From: Candidozyma auris
Taxonomy: Eukaryota; Ascomycota; Pichiomycetes; Serinales; Metschnikowiaceae
Direction of reading: 5' to 3'
NCBI RefSeq assembly: GCF_003013715.1
Contig: NC_072814.1
Span: 2,272,891-2,336,890 of the forward strand
DNA: 64,000 bases
The notes beneath the pieces were generated by a model that was not told where the DNA came from, did no database searches, and saw only the letters and a program-made list of their open reading frames with translations. The position numbers and the translations under genes were made by a program. Positions 1 through 10,461 of this stretch are shown piece after piece (positions within the stretch are counted from its first letter, which is position 1; each line of letters opens with the position of its first letter).

Positions 1-333
1 CTCGTAGTTGTTGAGAAAGGCCAATTCCCCCACAAAAGGCTTGCCATAATTTTGGAACTTTTGATAGAGCTCCTCAAACTCCTTCCCTTTGTTCTTGGAA
101 GGGTACCTCTCACCGTGTCTCAGCAACAAGTGGATCTGCTCCAACTTGCACTGGTCGGGAATGTCGGTCAGAATCCCGAACCCCGGATGCTGGATGTATG
201 GCCCGGCGCCCCCCAAGTACTTGACCAAGTTGTACTGCTCTGTCGACGCCTGGTGAGGCGTGGCTACGTCCTGGAACACCAGCTGGGAGGTGAGAAGTAA
301 GCCGTTGTTGATGATTTGAGAGATGGCAACCAT
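1..333 (-). CDS. Secreted histidine acid phosphatase, N-terminal 111 residues (runs off the window)
   Basis: Repressible acid phosphatase of the PHO5/PHO100 type, which hydrolyses phosphate esters in the periplasm and cell wall. I translated it from the minus strand; the ATG is at 333 and the frame stays open to the window edge. RHGERYP at residues 72-78 is the phosphohistidine active-site motif of the family. The N-terminus is moderately hydrophobic, as expected for a secretion signal, and the GAGPY and FLN-YE segments are also typical. Three CTG codons (residues 18, 55, 71) sit where relatives carry Ser or small residues, so they should be read as Ser. Upstream there is a TATA-like element at 371-378 and CACGTG at 391-396 and 771-776, which fit Pho4-type control by phosphate starvation (inference). 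The family is certain; which paralog is not. Confidence 0.88.
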   Translation of the reverse strand, partial: MVAISQIINNGLLLTSQLVFQDVATPHQASTEQYNLVKYLGGAGPYIQHPGFGILTDIPDQCKLEQIHLLLRHGERYPSKNKGKEFEELYQKFQNYGKPFVGELAFLNNYE

Positions 334-370
334 TCTTTGGGGGTTTAAGAAGTTGGGGGAATTGGCTCAG

Positions 371-396
371 TATTTATACCCCTGCTGGAACACGTG
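371..396 (-). promoter_or_regulatory. TATA box and E-box of the acid phosphatase promoter
   Basis: On the minus strand TATAAATA (371-378) lies 38 bp before the phosphatase ATG, and CACGTG (391-396) lies just behind it. A second CACGTG is at 771-776. CACGTG is the Pho4 (and Cbf1) site in yeasts; use by Pho4 here is inferred from the gene it precedes. Confidence 0.5.
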
Positions 397-1811
397 TAGT
401 GGGCATCATGGTGCATAATAATGAGATAAGGACCATGTGGTTATCGCAAATTTCAAACTTCGCGTCACTAAATGGTTTTTCCGGGGTGCTTGTTGACAAG
501 CCGTTTGACACAGAAATAAAAAAAAATAAAAAAAATTGGTAAACAAGTCTGAGGATTAGGCGAAAGATGTGTGATAGGTGACTCTGACCATTGACTGTTA
601 CTTCATCAACTTTAGTTCTTTGGACAAGATGGTAGGCGTGATGACATCTACCCCTTACTAGAGTTAACGGTATTGTTTACAAGATTTGCCGACTTGCGCT
701 AGCGATGTTCACTGAGAAGCCACTTTGGACCAATCGTTCGCTTCTGCATGCCGGTATCACAAGCTGGCGACACGTGTGGATGGAGTTTAGGCCGTGGATG
801 TAATATCCGGATGGGCTATTGACGATAGACATGCAGTTTCAAGGCTACTATAAGCCGTGGAGGTGAAATTGTGTAATTGGTTTGGGGATGCCAACCCTGT
901 ACAGTTTGATTAGGAAGGCTTGATACCTGAATTGGTATTGTGATCAAGAGTAGGCAGAATGCATGGCTATAGGCTGCTTTACGTGAAACATGATTGGATG
1001 TTAGGGAGCAAAGCTGGTGTTATCCAGCTGGGTTGACTCCCTACGTCATAAGACCTGCCCTGAATCTAGATATCAAGCTCAACTTCGATTTCACTGTGAG
1101 CTCTTCCCTCAAAGTTCACCTTCTTTGGTTCTCCCAACTGCCCACTATCCAGGAAGGCAACAGCCCATCAGGGCAACTGGTATCGATAGCATTGTCGCCA
1201 TTTCTCTTTGACATCAGCCTCCTATGGCCCTTCAGTTGAACCCCTACCCTGTAATCTGAGCTCCTGAAGCCAATCAGTGAGTTGCACTTGTATGGAAAGG
1301 TAGGACCTCAGCAGAGTTTCATTGCCCTCGTAGTATCAAAATTGCCCCATAGACCCTTTAGAAAACTACTAGAAAGAGGTAAATCCTGGTAAAAAGTTTC
1401 AGGTGTAGTCCACTGACGTTTCGCTGAACTTGATAGTGATATTTACGTAGACAGACCCAAAACCAAAACCCCAACAGTCACCTTGATTACAAAATTGAAT
1501 CAAGTATTATTATTTGTCATGTTCTCATTAACTTGAATGTGTCCTCCCAGTTGATGATGACTGTCTTGCTATTCAGCGCTTATTCCAACTACGGCAAGTG
1601 TAACAGCCCACACATTACCACACATTTGCCAGCAGAATCTCCAGGAACTTCCCTATTCAGACGTGCAACCCACATTACTTGCCAAAGACCATGAAATTGA
1701 GGTACCCTGCTCTTCAATCGTTTAGGGAAAGTATACTGCCTTCTATTTGTATTTCTCCACCAAAAGAATACATTTTTTGTTCACTTTAACCATCTTTATC
1801 CCACTAACGTT
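397..1811. other. Intergenic region between the acid phosphatase and the 631-aa gene
   Basis: About 1.4 kb holding the promoters of two divergent genes. It contains an A/T-rich tract near 515-540 and the CACGTG at 771-776. The short open frames near 994-1239 have no recognisable protein, and I find no tRNA-like sequence. Confidence 0.6.
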
Positions 1812-3707
1812 ATGGCTCTCCCATATTTGACAGAACATACTCAACTTACTCAATTCCAGCCCTACACTGCTGAACGCAACGACACCGAAGAATCCGTTCT
1901 TCCCCACAAGTTTCGCCATTTTTGCCGAACAGAGCCAAACATCTTTAAAGAACCCATTGACCCCATAATGCCAGTGCAAGAGCCACTATTTGTTGAAGCG
2001 AAGCAAGAGACCAAGAAATCCTATTTCGAGATGTTCTCTCTGTCAATATCCAGTGCTCTTGCCTGGCTCTATCCCAATGAGAATGTCAAGGTCTCTTTTG
2101 AAGGGGACAAACCAAAAAAAGCGATAAATGAAAAAATTGGTGCAGAGTCTGAAACGCTGTCTTGCCGACTTCTAAAAACAGAGTCGACTGAAGGACTTGA
2201 GCTAGGAGACATCAATGTTAATCCTGCCAACCATGAGACTAGGAATTTTGAAGAAACCCTTCAGGAGGAGTCCCACTTAGATGAGCTAGTAGAAAACCTC
2301 AGCAGATTAAAGGCTCTTCTGGAAATAGCCAGTGCTGAAGAGAAGCTGCCTTTGCCAGAAAATTTACAAGACGCTGTGTCTACCTTGTGTGAGCCAAAGA
2401 AGTGGCGCCCGTCTCTAGAAACCATCAAAGAAGAGAACGAGGAGCCCTCAGACCCCCTATATATCCCCAAAACCACCTGCAGCGACGAATGGGGCAGCAG
2501 CTTGACCTTGACCATGTCGAACTCCCGAAGTAGCCAATGTGAGGAGGTAGGGTTATTCGAGTCTTCTCCAGACTCTGAAAGCGACGGAAGTCATATGCTA
2601 ATGGATTTCGGGCTACTTAGCCTGATCTCTGGTCTCGAGGAGTATGATAGTGAAAGTGAAGAAGCAGAAGAAGAGGAAGAGCTGGAGGATACTGAGGAGC
2701 AACAGCTTGATGTTCCGGATTATCTCCAAAATATATACAATCACCAGGCAGTAGGAATGCCCCACATGGGTACCTTTCTTCTGTTGGATGCTCTTGCAAA
2801 CAACCTCAAGGTGCCTGAATTCTACCAGAAGTCCTCAGACAAGGTACACTTCAGCATGTTGGCCAACGAGGAGTTTGAGGCTGGTATGCCTCTTGTTAGG
2901 AATTGTAAGGCCATTGCCAGGAAGCTTCGTGGATGCCTTAAGAAGAAGAAGCCAAAAAAGAGGATAATCTCAGGTAGCAGAAATCGGCCACTTTCCAATA
3001 AACCAATGCTGGAAGACTTTCAACTAGAGGCGTTCGAAGAAGATATCCAACACCTTCTCGATCACGTTGACTTCAGCAAAAAAGGAATGGACGAGCTTGA
3101 CTATGACATTGAGATTGGTGATGTTGTTCAGCTGCTCACAGATGTTTTCCAAAAAGCGACTACTTTTGTCAACAAGCCAAATACCCAAAAGTACATTGAC
3201 GTCTGTTCGTGCTACCACCAGCTTCGAGTGCAAATAGAGCAAGCCTCTAAGAGAGTGAACGCTCTCATCACGAGGCTTGAAGTGGCTGTTTTTGAAGAAA
3301 GCGCTCTTGAAGCAAATATCATGCCCCACGTTGTACAGATTCACGAAATCCAGCAAGAGATCCACAAGAAGATCATACAATTGAAGAATGGCCAGTTGGC
3401 AGAGAAATTTGTCGCCCAGCACGCACATGCTGTAGAATTGCAACAGCAGCTCGAAACCATTTTCCTGCCTTTTTTCCGTTGTCACCAGGAAGGGTTGCAA
3501 ATTGGCGATATTGAGGATGCCTCCTACTTGGTGTGCAAGAAACAGTACGATGATACGTGCTTGTTGCTAAATCTGATGAAGCCAGAAGAGACAAAGTACT
3601 TCTTCGAAAGCTACATTGACCAGCTCCAGAACGCTTCTGACTATTTTCTGTACCTTCTTTTCTTGTTCGTAAGAGGAGTTGAGAGCCATTGCGCCAGGTA
3701 CAATTGA
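1812..3707 (+). CDS. Unrecognised 631-aa protein with acidic and basic tracts
   Basis: I do not recognise this protein. It begins MALPYLTEH at the first ATG of a long open frame. A strongly acidic run (Ser/Glu-rich) lies near residues 276-298 and a short basic cluster (LKKKKPKKR) near 375-384, which could be a nuclear targeting signal. The C-terminal 200 residues look mainly helical, with heptad-like stretches, and end in a hydrophobic patch (YFLYLLFLF, about 612-620) that seems too short and too near polar residues to be a convincing membrane anchor. No catalytic motif is visible. The length, codon pattern and clean frame argue that it is a real gene. It is transcribed away from the acid phosphatase and is followed 205 bp later by the membrane protein gene. 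Confidence 0.8.
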   Translation: MALPYLTEHTQLTQFQPYTAERNDTEESVLPHKFRHFCRTEPNIFKEPIDPIMPVQEPLFVEAKQETKKSYFEMFSLSISSALAWLYPNENVKVSFEGDKPKKAINEKIGAESETLSCRLLKTESTEGLELGDINVNPANHETRNFEETLQEESHLDELVENLSRLKALLEIASAEEKLPLPENLQDAVSTLCEPKKWRPSLETIKEENEEPSDPLYIPKTTCSDEWGSSLTLTMSNSRSSQCEEVGLFESSPDSESDGSHMLMDFGLLSLISGLEEYDSESEEAEEEEELEDTEEQQLDVPDYLQNIYNHQAVGMPHMGTFLLLDALANNLKVPEFYQKSSDKVHFSMLANEEFEAGMPLVRNCKAIARKLRGCLKKKKPKKRIISGSRNRPLSNKPMLEDFQLEAFEEDIQHLLDHVDFSKKGMDELDYDIEIGDVVQLLTDVFQKATTFVNKPNTQKYIDVCSCYHQLRVQIEQASKRVNALITRLEVAVFEESALEANIMPHVVQIHEIQQEIHKKIIQLKNGQLAEKFVAQHAHAVELQQQLETIFLPFFRCHQEGLQIGDIEDASYLVCKKQYDDTCLLLNLMKPEETKYFFESYIDQLQNASDYFLYLLFLFVRGVESHCARYN

Positions 3708-3912
3708 GTACGGAAAAGCAGAACTCAAATTGGTTAATCTGTAGATAAATCTATCAAGCTAAGTAATGCAATAATTCTTAATTTCTCGTAGGATTTCAAT
3801 CAGTGGGAAGGACCACTTTGGGTATATGGACCATAGGAACAGCGGTATTTATAGAGTCGCACCCTTGAGGTATACTCTTCGTCTCACAATCTCCATCTCT
3901 TTTTCCCCAGTT

Positions 3913-4818
3913 ATGACAAAAGTCAAACCAATCACCTCTACAATGGTATTCGAAGCCTTTTGGGAGTGCCCAGAATTGGCCCTCGTTCGTAATTTCATCT
4001 CTCGGCTCTGGATGAGAATCTATGACCTTTTGCAAATGGCTGCAAATCTGAACCAAACCTTGATGTACCTCTGGCTCCTCTCTCACGCCACCTGTCTTTT
4101 GGGCTTTGTGGGTTCCTTTTTCGTTCCTGGCGCCTACGACGCTGCTCTTGTGGGCTGCACCGCAACCTACGTGTTGGCAGTAAGCCGTCACTTGAGGTTT
4201 CTTCTCAGTGACACAAGCTTCAGAGGTTCACTGAGCACAAGAGCACCCATAAGTGAGTTGCTACGAGGCGAAAACACCATTTTGCTAGCCATGGCGACGC
4301 TCATGGCCACAACGGCGCCCTCGGTGGTGAAAATGGTGCCTTTTGCCACGTTTGCCTCGATGAACTTGGTGTCGTTTGTTCTTTTGGATGTGATGACGGC
4401 TAGCCACTTCACCAAGACCCTGGTGCCGTTCCTTCGGTACGTCGAGACCACCATCTTGTCTCACATGTGTTACTGGGATTATGCCGTGATGGCAGCGTAT
4501 GCATGGGAGGGAAAAGCGTGCTGGTTGGTGATTTTTGTGGTGACATGGCTCATGAAGCTTGAGATCTCAGAGTTGAGCAGGAAATCGGTGCATGGGGTAT
4601 TGGCGGTTGTCAGCTGCGTGATCAGAGCTTCGGGAATTGTTTTACTAGTGCTGGCGATGGAGGACTTGAAGCTGGGAGCTGCCGTTCTCTTGCCAACGAG
4701 AGAAATTTTGCTTGCCGACAAAGCAGCAGCCACGCCCGTTATAAACCTGTCGCTGAAACACAGAGTCGAATCCCTCATGTTCGACTCCTTCTCCATCATC
4801 AACGACGTCGACAGGTAG
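3913..4818 (+). CDS. POM33/PER33 (TMEM33)-like membrane protein
   Basis: Probable integral ER/nuclear-envelope protein of 301 aa. Hydrophobic segments lie at about residues 46-71, 73-93, 121-162 (long, possibly two passes), 201-216 and 226-250. Their layout, with a conserved-looking stretch between the third and fourth, resembles the Pom33/Per33 family, which helps distribute nuclear pores in yeast. The match is by topology and general likeness, not by a signature motif, so the name is tentative. The open frame extends upstream to 3826, but a TATA-like TATTTATA lies near 3845 inside that extension, 68 bp before the ATG at 3913, so I place the start there. The next gene, EMW1, is convergent, with only 21 bp between the coding ends. 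Confidence 0.5.
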   Translation: MTKVKPITSTMVFEAFWECPELALVRNFISRLWMRIYDLLQMAANLNQTLMYLWLLSHATCLLGFVGSFFVPGAYDAALVGCTATYVLAVSRHLRFLLSDTSFRGSLSTRAPISELLRGENTILLAMATLMATTAPSVVKMVPFATFASMNLVSFVLLDVMTASHFTKTLVPFLRYVETTILSHMCYWDYAVMAAYAWEGKACWLVIFVVTWLMKLEISELSRKSVHGVLAVVSCVIRASGIVLLVLAMEDLKLGAAVLLPTREILLADKAAATPVINLSLKHRVESLMFDSFSIINDVDR

Positions 4819-4839
4819 ACCAAATAACAATTCTTATAC

Positions 4840-7599
4840 TTAGTTCTTCAAGTCGTCTCTCATACTGATGAGCTGCTCCCATCCCTCGGAGCCTTCCCAC
4901 ATGCTCTTTCCCTTCGACATGAGCGATCTGACCGCCGTTCTGGCCTTATACTTCCAGTCCTTGCACACCACATCGTCAGCACCGTGCTTACCGGGCATTT
5001 CTCCAAGAGACTCGTACGCAGAAACCAAGTCAGAGCATGCCTCCACTGCGTCCGTCCACACCTTCTCATCGGAACCAAGCTCGGGGTTTTGCGATGTTGC
5101 TCTGAAAGCCTTCTCATGGCACTCAAGAGCAGCCCACGGCCTGTGACGCCAAAGCTCCACTTTGGAGACGATCCGCCAACATCTCGCTGAGTGTGTTATA
5201 ACGCTGGGCAAGATGTTGCACACGAGGTCAATGCAAGATTTTTGGAAATGGGTGATTCTTTCCTTTTCACTCGTGGGGAAAGGTTCTTCCATGAGAATCT
5301 GTGCTAGCGTCTCAATTACGGGCAAGTCCACCACGGTCTCCTTGCCAGATTCTTTTCTGATTGAAATGAGCTCTTTGGCAGCATGCAACACATCGTTCCA
5401 CTCACCCAATTTAGCAGCTACCGTGAGGTAGTTTTCGTAAATCCTCCATGACCTCGAAGCGCCCTCTCCCTGCTGCAATGCTTTTTTCAAGGCGCTGAAC
5501 GCCTGCTTATCCTTGTCAAGCTTCAAGAGAGCACTGGCCAAGTTGGACCAGGCATGAGAGTTTGTATCGTCCAATGAAACACATCTGGTGAATGCTTCAG
5601 CTGCCAACTCAAACAGGTTGGTTTCAAGACCCATGCACCCGTAGAAGAACCAGTTTTCGTAGGAAAGTGGACTCACAGAAAGGCATTCGTGCATGTGCTC
5701 GATGGCCAGGGCCAACTCTCTTTTATTGTAGTAGTAGCGAGCAAGTGACGCCTTCGCCTTGGGGTACCTGCCAATTTCCCAAGCTTTCTCCCAGAGAGAT
5801 TTGTCTTGCTTGATATCACCGAGGATACTGAATGCCCTGGCGTCCTCTGGGTGAGTGGCCACTCTCTCTAGCAAAATCCTCTCTGCAACGTTTTCCTCCT
5901 CGACTGCAGCGTAGCAAAGTGCTGCCTCCACGGGCATCCCAAGACGCTCATAGATGGCAATGGCCAGCTTGAGTACTCCCAAAGACATGTACTTCTCAGC
6001 AAGTTTGGCGTCCAAAGACCACAGGGCCATCAAGGGCAATTGGTGTACGAATCTGAGTCTCGAAGCCACCGAGGCCAGAGTCTGGTCCTCGGCCTGGGGC
6101 AAGACCCTAGACTTAATCTTGATACCGATTTCCTCAACCAAAGAAGTCATTTGCAAGATGCCTCTCTCCACTGTGCGTGCTTTACCTGTTTCGAGAACAG
6201 AACGTTCCCAGAGAGCTCTGCCAAATACTAGCCAATTGACGTTGGAGCCAGAGGCGTACACGATTCTATCCACCACAGCAGCAAGCTCCTCATCCACCAA
6301 AGTATTTCCTGACGGGGTTGTTTGCTTCAAAGTGGTGAGACGAAGAAGAAGCTGGATGTTATCGAGATCGTTGAGCGCCGGCTGGCTATTTGGATCAAGG
6401 CTCTTGAGGCCTTCAGGCACCTCGGAAGCCAATGCCACGGGAAACAAGCGGTGATCCCCAGAATCGTCGGATGCCGGCTCTTGCAAGTCTACTTTGATCT
6501 TCTTGTTAGCCTGGTCGTCCCTCATATCCACATCTGCGAGAGATTCGAATTCTGGCTTTTCTAAGAGCAAGTCTGAGTTAAGCTCAAACAGTTCTGGCGC
6601 TTCGTTCTTTGCATCCGTACCGAAAACGTTGCTTTCGGCAGATTTTGCCAAAAGAATTAACTGGGCCGTGTGAAAAGTTTGGAATTTCGTTCTCTTAGCC
6701 TTTGCACCCGTCAATGCAAACTGCAACTGCGACACCTCAGCAGCTTTCTTCAAAAACGGCTGCGCCAAGTGCTCTGTTTGGGCGTGGATCCCATTCCTAG
6801 CATTTTCCAAGAGATAGATCAACTGAACATGTTTTTGTAACTCCGCATCACACGATCCTGTTCCCACAAGCCAATTGACAATAGGCTGCTGTAACAAGAG
6901 CGAGGTAATCAGCGCCAACGCATCAGATGGCTCGGAAAGCACAGAAAGGTGCACCTGCAACGCCCTGGCCCTCCACCATACTAAGGACGCTGTCACTGGC
7001 GAACTGCCCAATTTCTGCACAGCTGCCACTGTTTGTTCCGAAAGGGTCTCTAAAGATGCATCTGGAGATTTTCCAATGAGGGATGCTCCAGAAACACCCA
7101 TGAGGCGCTCAAAGACGGTCAATGCTAGGAGAATCAAAAGCGGCTCGTTCATCAAGTCATAGGCGACTTTGCCCTCGATGGTGAGCAATTTAACTGCTTC
7201 TTTTTGTAAGAACTCCTCATTTGTATCTGGAAAGATTTCGTTCCTCGAGCTGAAGCCAATCTCTGGCCCTGTAAAGTTTGCTTGGATGAATGTCTGTAGA
7301 AGTGCTACTGCCCAGAGCTGAAGGAGAAGAGGGTCTTGTGAGTTGACAATAACGTCAGCAAATTTAATTAATGTCTGCTTGAGGCCCCGTGACTCGAGGT
7401 CTGCAAGAACTGCTTTCGCCTCGGGAATTTGAACAAACAGTTGCAACTGTTCAAGCGTCCACGAAGGTGATGTGCCTCCGAGAATAGTGCCGATGATTTG
7501 GTGCACTGAGTGCAAGTCCAGGTACTTCGGTTTTAGGAGTTTGTTTTCGGGAACTAGCAACAAGAGCTGCGAGAGAAGAATCCCCAATTCGTTCATCAT
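4840..7599 (-). CDS. EMW1: EMW1, essential TPR protein (TTC27 homologue)
   Basis: A 919-aa protein with tetratricopeptide repeats, clearest at about residues 540-720 (for example a Trp-Ser-Asn-Leu-Ala-X-Ala-Leu repeat followed by a KKAL helix). Yeast Emw1 (YNL313C) is an essential protein of about 900 aa linked to cell-wall integrity; the animal homologue is TTC27. The length and position of the repeats agree. The N-terminal 500 residues are helical and carry no catalytic motif. Two consecutive in-frame ATGs mark the start; I use the upstream one. A 16-bp perfect palindrome lies 124 bp upstream. Confidence 0.85.
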   Translation of the reverse strand: MMNELGILLSQLLLLVPENKLLKPKYLDLHSVHQIIGTILGGTSPSWTLEQLQLFVQIPEAKAVLADLESRGLKQTLIKFADVIVNSQDPLLLQLWAVALLQTFIQANFTGPEIGFSSRNEIFPDTNEEFLQKEAVKLLTIEGKVAYDLMNEPLLILLALTVFERLMGVSGASLIGKSPDASLETLSEQTVAAVQKLGSSPVTASLVWWRARALQVHLSVLSEPSDALALITSLLLQQPIVNWLVGTGSCDAELQKHVQLIYLLENARNGIHAQTEHLAQPFLKKAAEVSQLQFALTGAKAKRTKFQTFHTAQLILLAKSAESNVFGTDAKNEAPELFELNSDLLLEKPEFESLADVDMRDDQANKKIKVDLQEPASDDSGDHRLFPVALASEVPEGLKSLDPNSQPALNDLDNIQLLLRLTTLKQTTPSGNTLVDEELAAVVDRIVYASGSNVNWLVFGRALWERSVLETGKARTVERGILQMTSLVEEIGIKIKSRVLPQAEDQTLASVASRLRFVHQLPLMALWSLDAKLAEKYMSLGVLKLAIAIYERLGMPVEAALCYAAVEEENVAERILLERVATHPEDARAFSILGDIKQDKSLWEKAWEIGRYPKAKASLARYYYNKRELALAIEHMHECLSVSPLSYENWFFYGCMGLETNLFELAAEAFTRCVSLDDTNSHAWSNLASALLKLDKDKQAFSALKKALQQGEGASRSWRIYENYLTVAAKLGEWNDVLHAAKELISIRKESGKETVVDLPVIETLAQILMEEPFPTSEKERITHFQKSCIDLVCNILPSVITHSARCWRIVSKVELWRHRPWAALECHEKAFRATSQNPELGSDEKVWTDAVEACSDLVSAYESLGEMPGKHGADDVVCKDWKYKARTAVRSLMSKGKSMWEGSEGWEQLISMRDDLKN

Positions 7600-7722
7600 C
7601 TTCTTGTATGTGTGAGTTGAAGCTTACTAAATCTACAAAAAAGTCGCGATGCTCATCCTGAAAAACACCTTCTTCCCCAGTGTTCTTTCCCATGCATCAA
7701 CGCCCTCTCTTCAACCTGCAGT

Positions 7723-7738
7723 GCATACCGCGGTATGC
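7723..7738. promoter_or_regulatory. 16-bp perfect palindrome GCATACCGCGGTATGC
   Basis: A perfect inverted repeat with no spacer, located between the EMW1 start and the end of the kinase gene, so most likely part of the EMW1 promoter. The CCG/CGG core is of the kind bound by zinc-cluster dimers, but I cannot assign a factor. Confidence 0.4.
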
Positions 7739-7780
7739 TTTGTCTATTAGATCTAAACATCCATCTCTTTTCTTTTTAGC

Positions 7781-10461
7781 TTAATCTCCACCGAAGAACG
7801 AGCGCCGCTTGTGCTCACTGTGGGTGCTGTCGCTGCGACGGTGGTAGTCGCTCAGTTTCCTCGACTTGCGAAGAGAGTTTCGAATCGACAAGCGGCTCAT
7901 CTCCAGCTGCTGGTTCTCATCATCAGAAGCAAAATCAATGACCTCCTCTTTAACAGCGAACGGCTGCGCCGGCGTTTGCGAGAGGCTTTTCTTCATCTTA
8001 GGCTTTCTCTTTTCATTGGTCCCGTCGAGGTCCACAAGTGCCGCCTCCTCTCGCTGCTTGGGCGCTGGATGAGGTGGAAGTGGAGGTGGCTTCTCTCCCT
8101 CAGAGCTCTCTCCAGAAGACAAACCCACTTCGAGCTCGATGAGATTCCTGTCGAGCTCAAGTGAAGGTCCTCGGCTTCCGCCTCGTGATGTCGCAGCAGG
8201 CTGTGGCACTGAAGATGCAAGTGTCTGAGAAGGTGGTGGAATTGTAGGCTCCCCCAAAGACAAATGGCCAATGTTTAGCTCTTCGGCTCCAGAGGGGCCT
8301 GGCATAGGGCTTCTTTTGGCTTTAAGCGATTCCCCCCATGGATTAGCGTCTTTTCTGCTCTCTTGCACCGGCAAACTGTCTTGCACCGGTACCTTACCCA
8401 CACTATAGGAATGCTGTATTTGATGCTCCATTCTGTTTGGAGCTTGAGACGATGCGTCCATTGACTTCGACCCCTGCAAAGGCGATGGTCTTTTCATGCC
8501 GTTGGCAAACTGCTCATAATTTGGATCTAAGGTTGTAGGCACATCGTTTGGTCCAGCCTTTCCAGAATCATCAACAATTCTCTGTTCAACCTGGGGTTTG
8601 CTGGGGTTAGATTCGGGCAGGTAGAAGTAGTCATTATCATGCTCAGGCTTAACTGGGGGCTGTTTTGATGAAACTGTTGTTGAGGGAGCAGACGATGAAG
8701 GCAAAGATGTGGACTTCGTCTCGCTTGGTCCTGTTCTTGTAACAAAATGTCATTCACTAGCTTCTCAGCATCCTTATCTATGTGGGACAGCGGCTTTTCC
8801 CATGCCAGTGTGGACTCAAGATCAGATGGTCTCTTGGTCTCGGGATCTTGCAGGTGTTTCCTACTACCTGCTTGAACATCCCGCCTGTCTCCGTACTCCA
8901 GAGATTTTCTTGAAACCTTATCTGCCTCGTCGTTAAGCGCATCAAGGGATGGGTATCGTTCCTCTGCATTGGCCAACTTAGAGAGCTCATCCAAGTCGAT
9001 ATCGGAGTCGTTAGCCGTAGTTCCGTCAGTGACATCAGCATGTTCGACTGCACTTTGAATTGGGAACGGGTTGTTTGACTGTGTCTTGCTTAGCTTGGCA
9101 AGATTCGACTGTGAGTCGCTCCTTGAGTAGGATTGACTCTGTTGCACTGGCGATGCAACGGGTGGTATAGACTGTGGAGGAACAGAGGCAGGTTTGGGGA
9201 CCTGAGATGCAACGTGGTATGGATACGGAGAGGGGGCATGAGGAACTGGGGCCAATGGGACCGAACCTAATTGCTGTGGGGATGTCAAAGAAACTGTAGA
9301 ACCGTGAGCCTTGATACTGGGGCTGGGAACGCTCGACACGCTTGGCAGGGCATTTTCAAGGTGCTGAGTAGACTTCTGAGACGATGTTCTGTGCGGTCCC
9401 CCTGCCGCAGTAGCCTGCTGAGCTTTCAACTTCCGCATCTCATACTCCTGTTGCTGTTTCTGCTGCTCATAGTAAAGCTGCTGTTGCTTGCGAAGCTCTT
9501 CTTGCTTCTGCTGTTGCATTTGGTGTAACGCCTGGAAATTATATGGTCCCGCATGGTAGAAGTCTTCGATTTCGTATTCTTCAATGTCCTTGCCGGTCAT
9601 CTTACAGAGAAGCATCAAGATCTGCACCACGTTGGGCCTGTAGAGGGGGTTCTCTTGAAGCATTATGATAATAAGGTTTTTCAAGTCTCCGGAGAACTCC
9701 GGTTGAGGCAAAAATTGGAATGATGCATGGAGAATGGCAATGTCGCCCGTAGCCTCAAAGGGCGTCGTGTAGTAGCATAGCTTGTAAAGGAAGCAGCCCA
9801 ACGCCCAAATATCCGACTTCTCATCAATAGGCTGCGCTCTGTACAAGTCAACCATTTCGGGAGATCGGTACTGTGGAGTTGTTTGGTACAAAATGTCATG
9901 ACTCAAGAGTTGAAACTCCCGCTGGTCTTTGGGCGGGCGGATCGGCACGGATACTGAGCCGAAGTCACAGAGCTTGAACACGTGGTGGGCGTCAATCAAG
10001 ACGTTTTCGATCTTCACGTCCCTATGAATAAGCTTCAACTTATGCATTTCGTAGAGCCCTAGCGTGATGTCCATCATGATCTTAAGGATCTCCTTTTCGG
10101 TCAATTTCGTCCGGATCCTGGCGTTCATATACTCAAGCAACGACTTGTTCGGACACAATTCCATCAACACAAGCACCTGGTACTGGCCGTCTGGAAGCCT
10201 TTCCGCGTTCGAGTCGTAATATCTGACTATATGCTTGGCCAGATGCAACGTCTTCATCACATCGACCTCCTTGCGCAAAGCATTAAGCCCACTCTTATCT
10301 GGAACAATGACCTGCTTCAAGCAGCCAATGTCGGTATCGTCGTGGGGGGGATCCATGCTGACCTCGTAGATCTTGGAGAAGCCTCCTTCGGACAAGAAGC
10401 GCACCACCTTGACGGCGTGAGAGCCGACTGTTAGTGAGCTGCCTTCTGTGATGTGGGACAT
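7781..10461 (-). CDS. AKL1: Ark/Prk/Akl-family protein kinase, interrupted by a one-base frameshift
   Basis: Serine/threonine kinase of the actin-regulating (NAK) family, which phosphorylates endocytic coat proteins such as Pan1 and controls actin-patch turnover. The N-terminal kinase domain shows the glycine loop (SEGGFS, residues 24-29), catalytic Lys49, HRD at 146-148 and DFG at 166-168. It is followed by a Gln-rich coiled segment and a long Ser/Pro-rich tail ending in basic residues. Kinase and tail are in different frames: the frame must change near 8720-8724, and adding one base there joins them into about 893 aa with a seamless sequence. I favour the ATG at 10461, because a TATA element (10491-10498) lies 30 bp upstream and would overlap the leader of the alternative ATG at 10485. 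Sequence features are shared between Akl1 and Ark1/Prk1, so the exact orthologue is uncertain. Confidence 0.8.

Noticed and set aside
994..1239. 81-codon open frame in the first intergenic region
   Set aside because: No domain, overlaps another frame of similar length, and the composition looks non-coding.
8716..8730. Programmed ribosomal frameshift or tiny intron joining the two kinase frames
   Set aside because: No slippery heptamer, no GTATGT-type donor and no branch site nearby; a single missing base explains it more simply.
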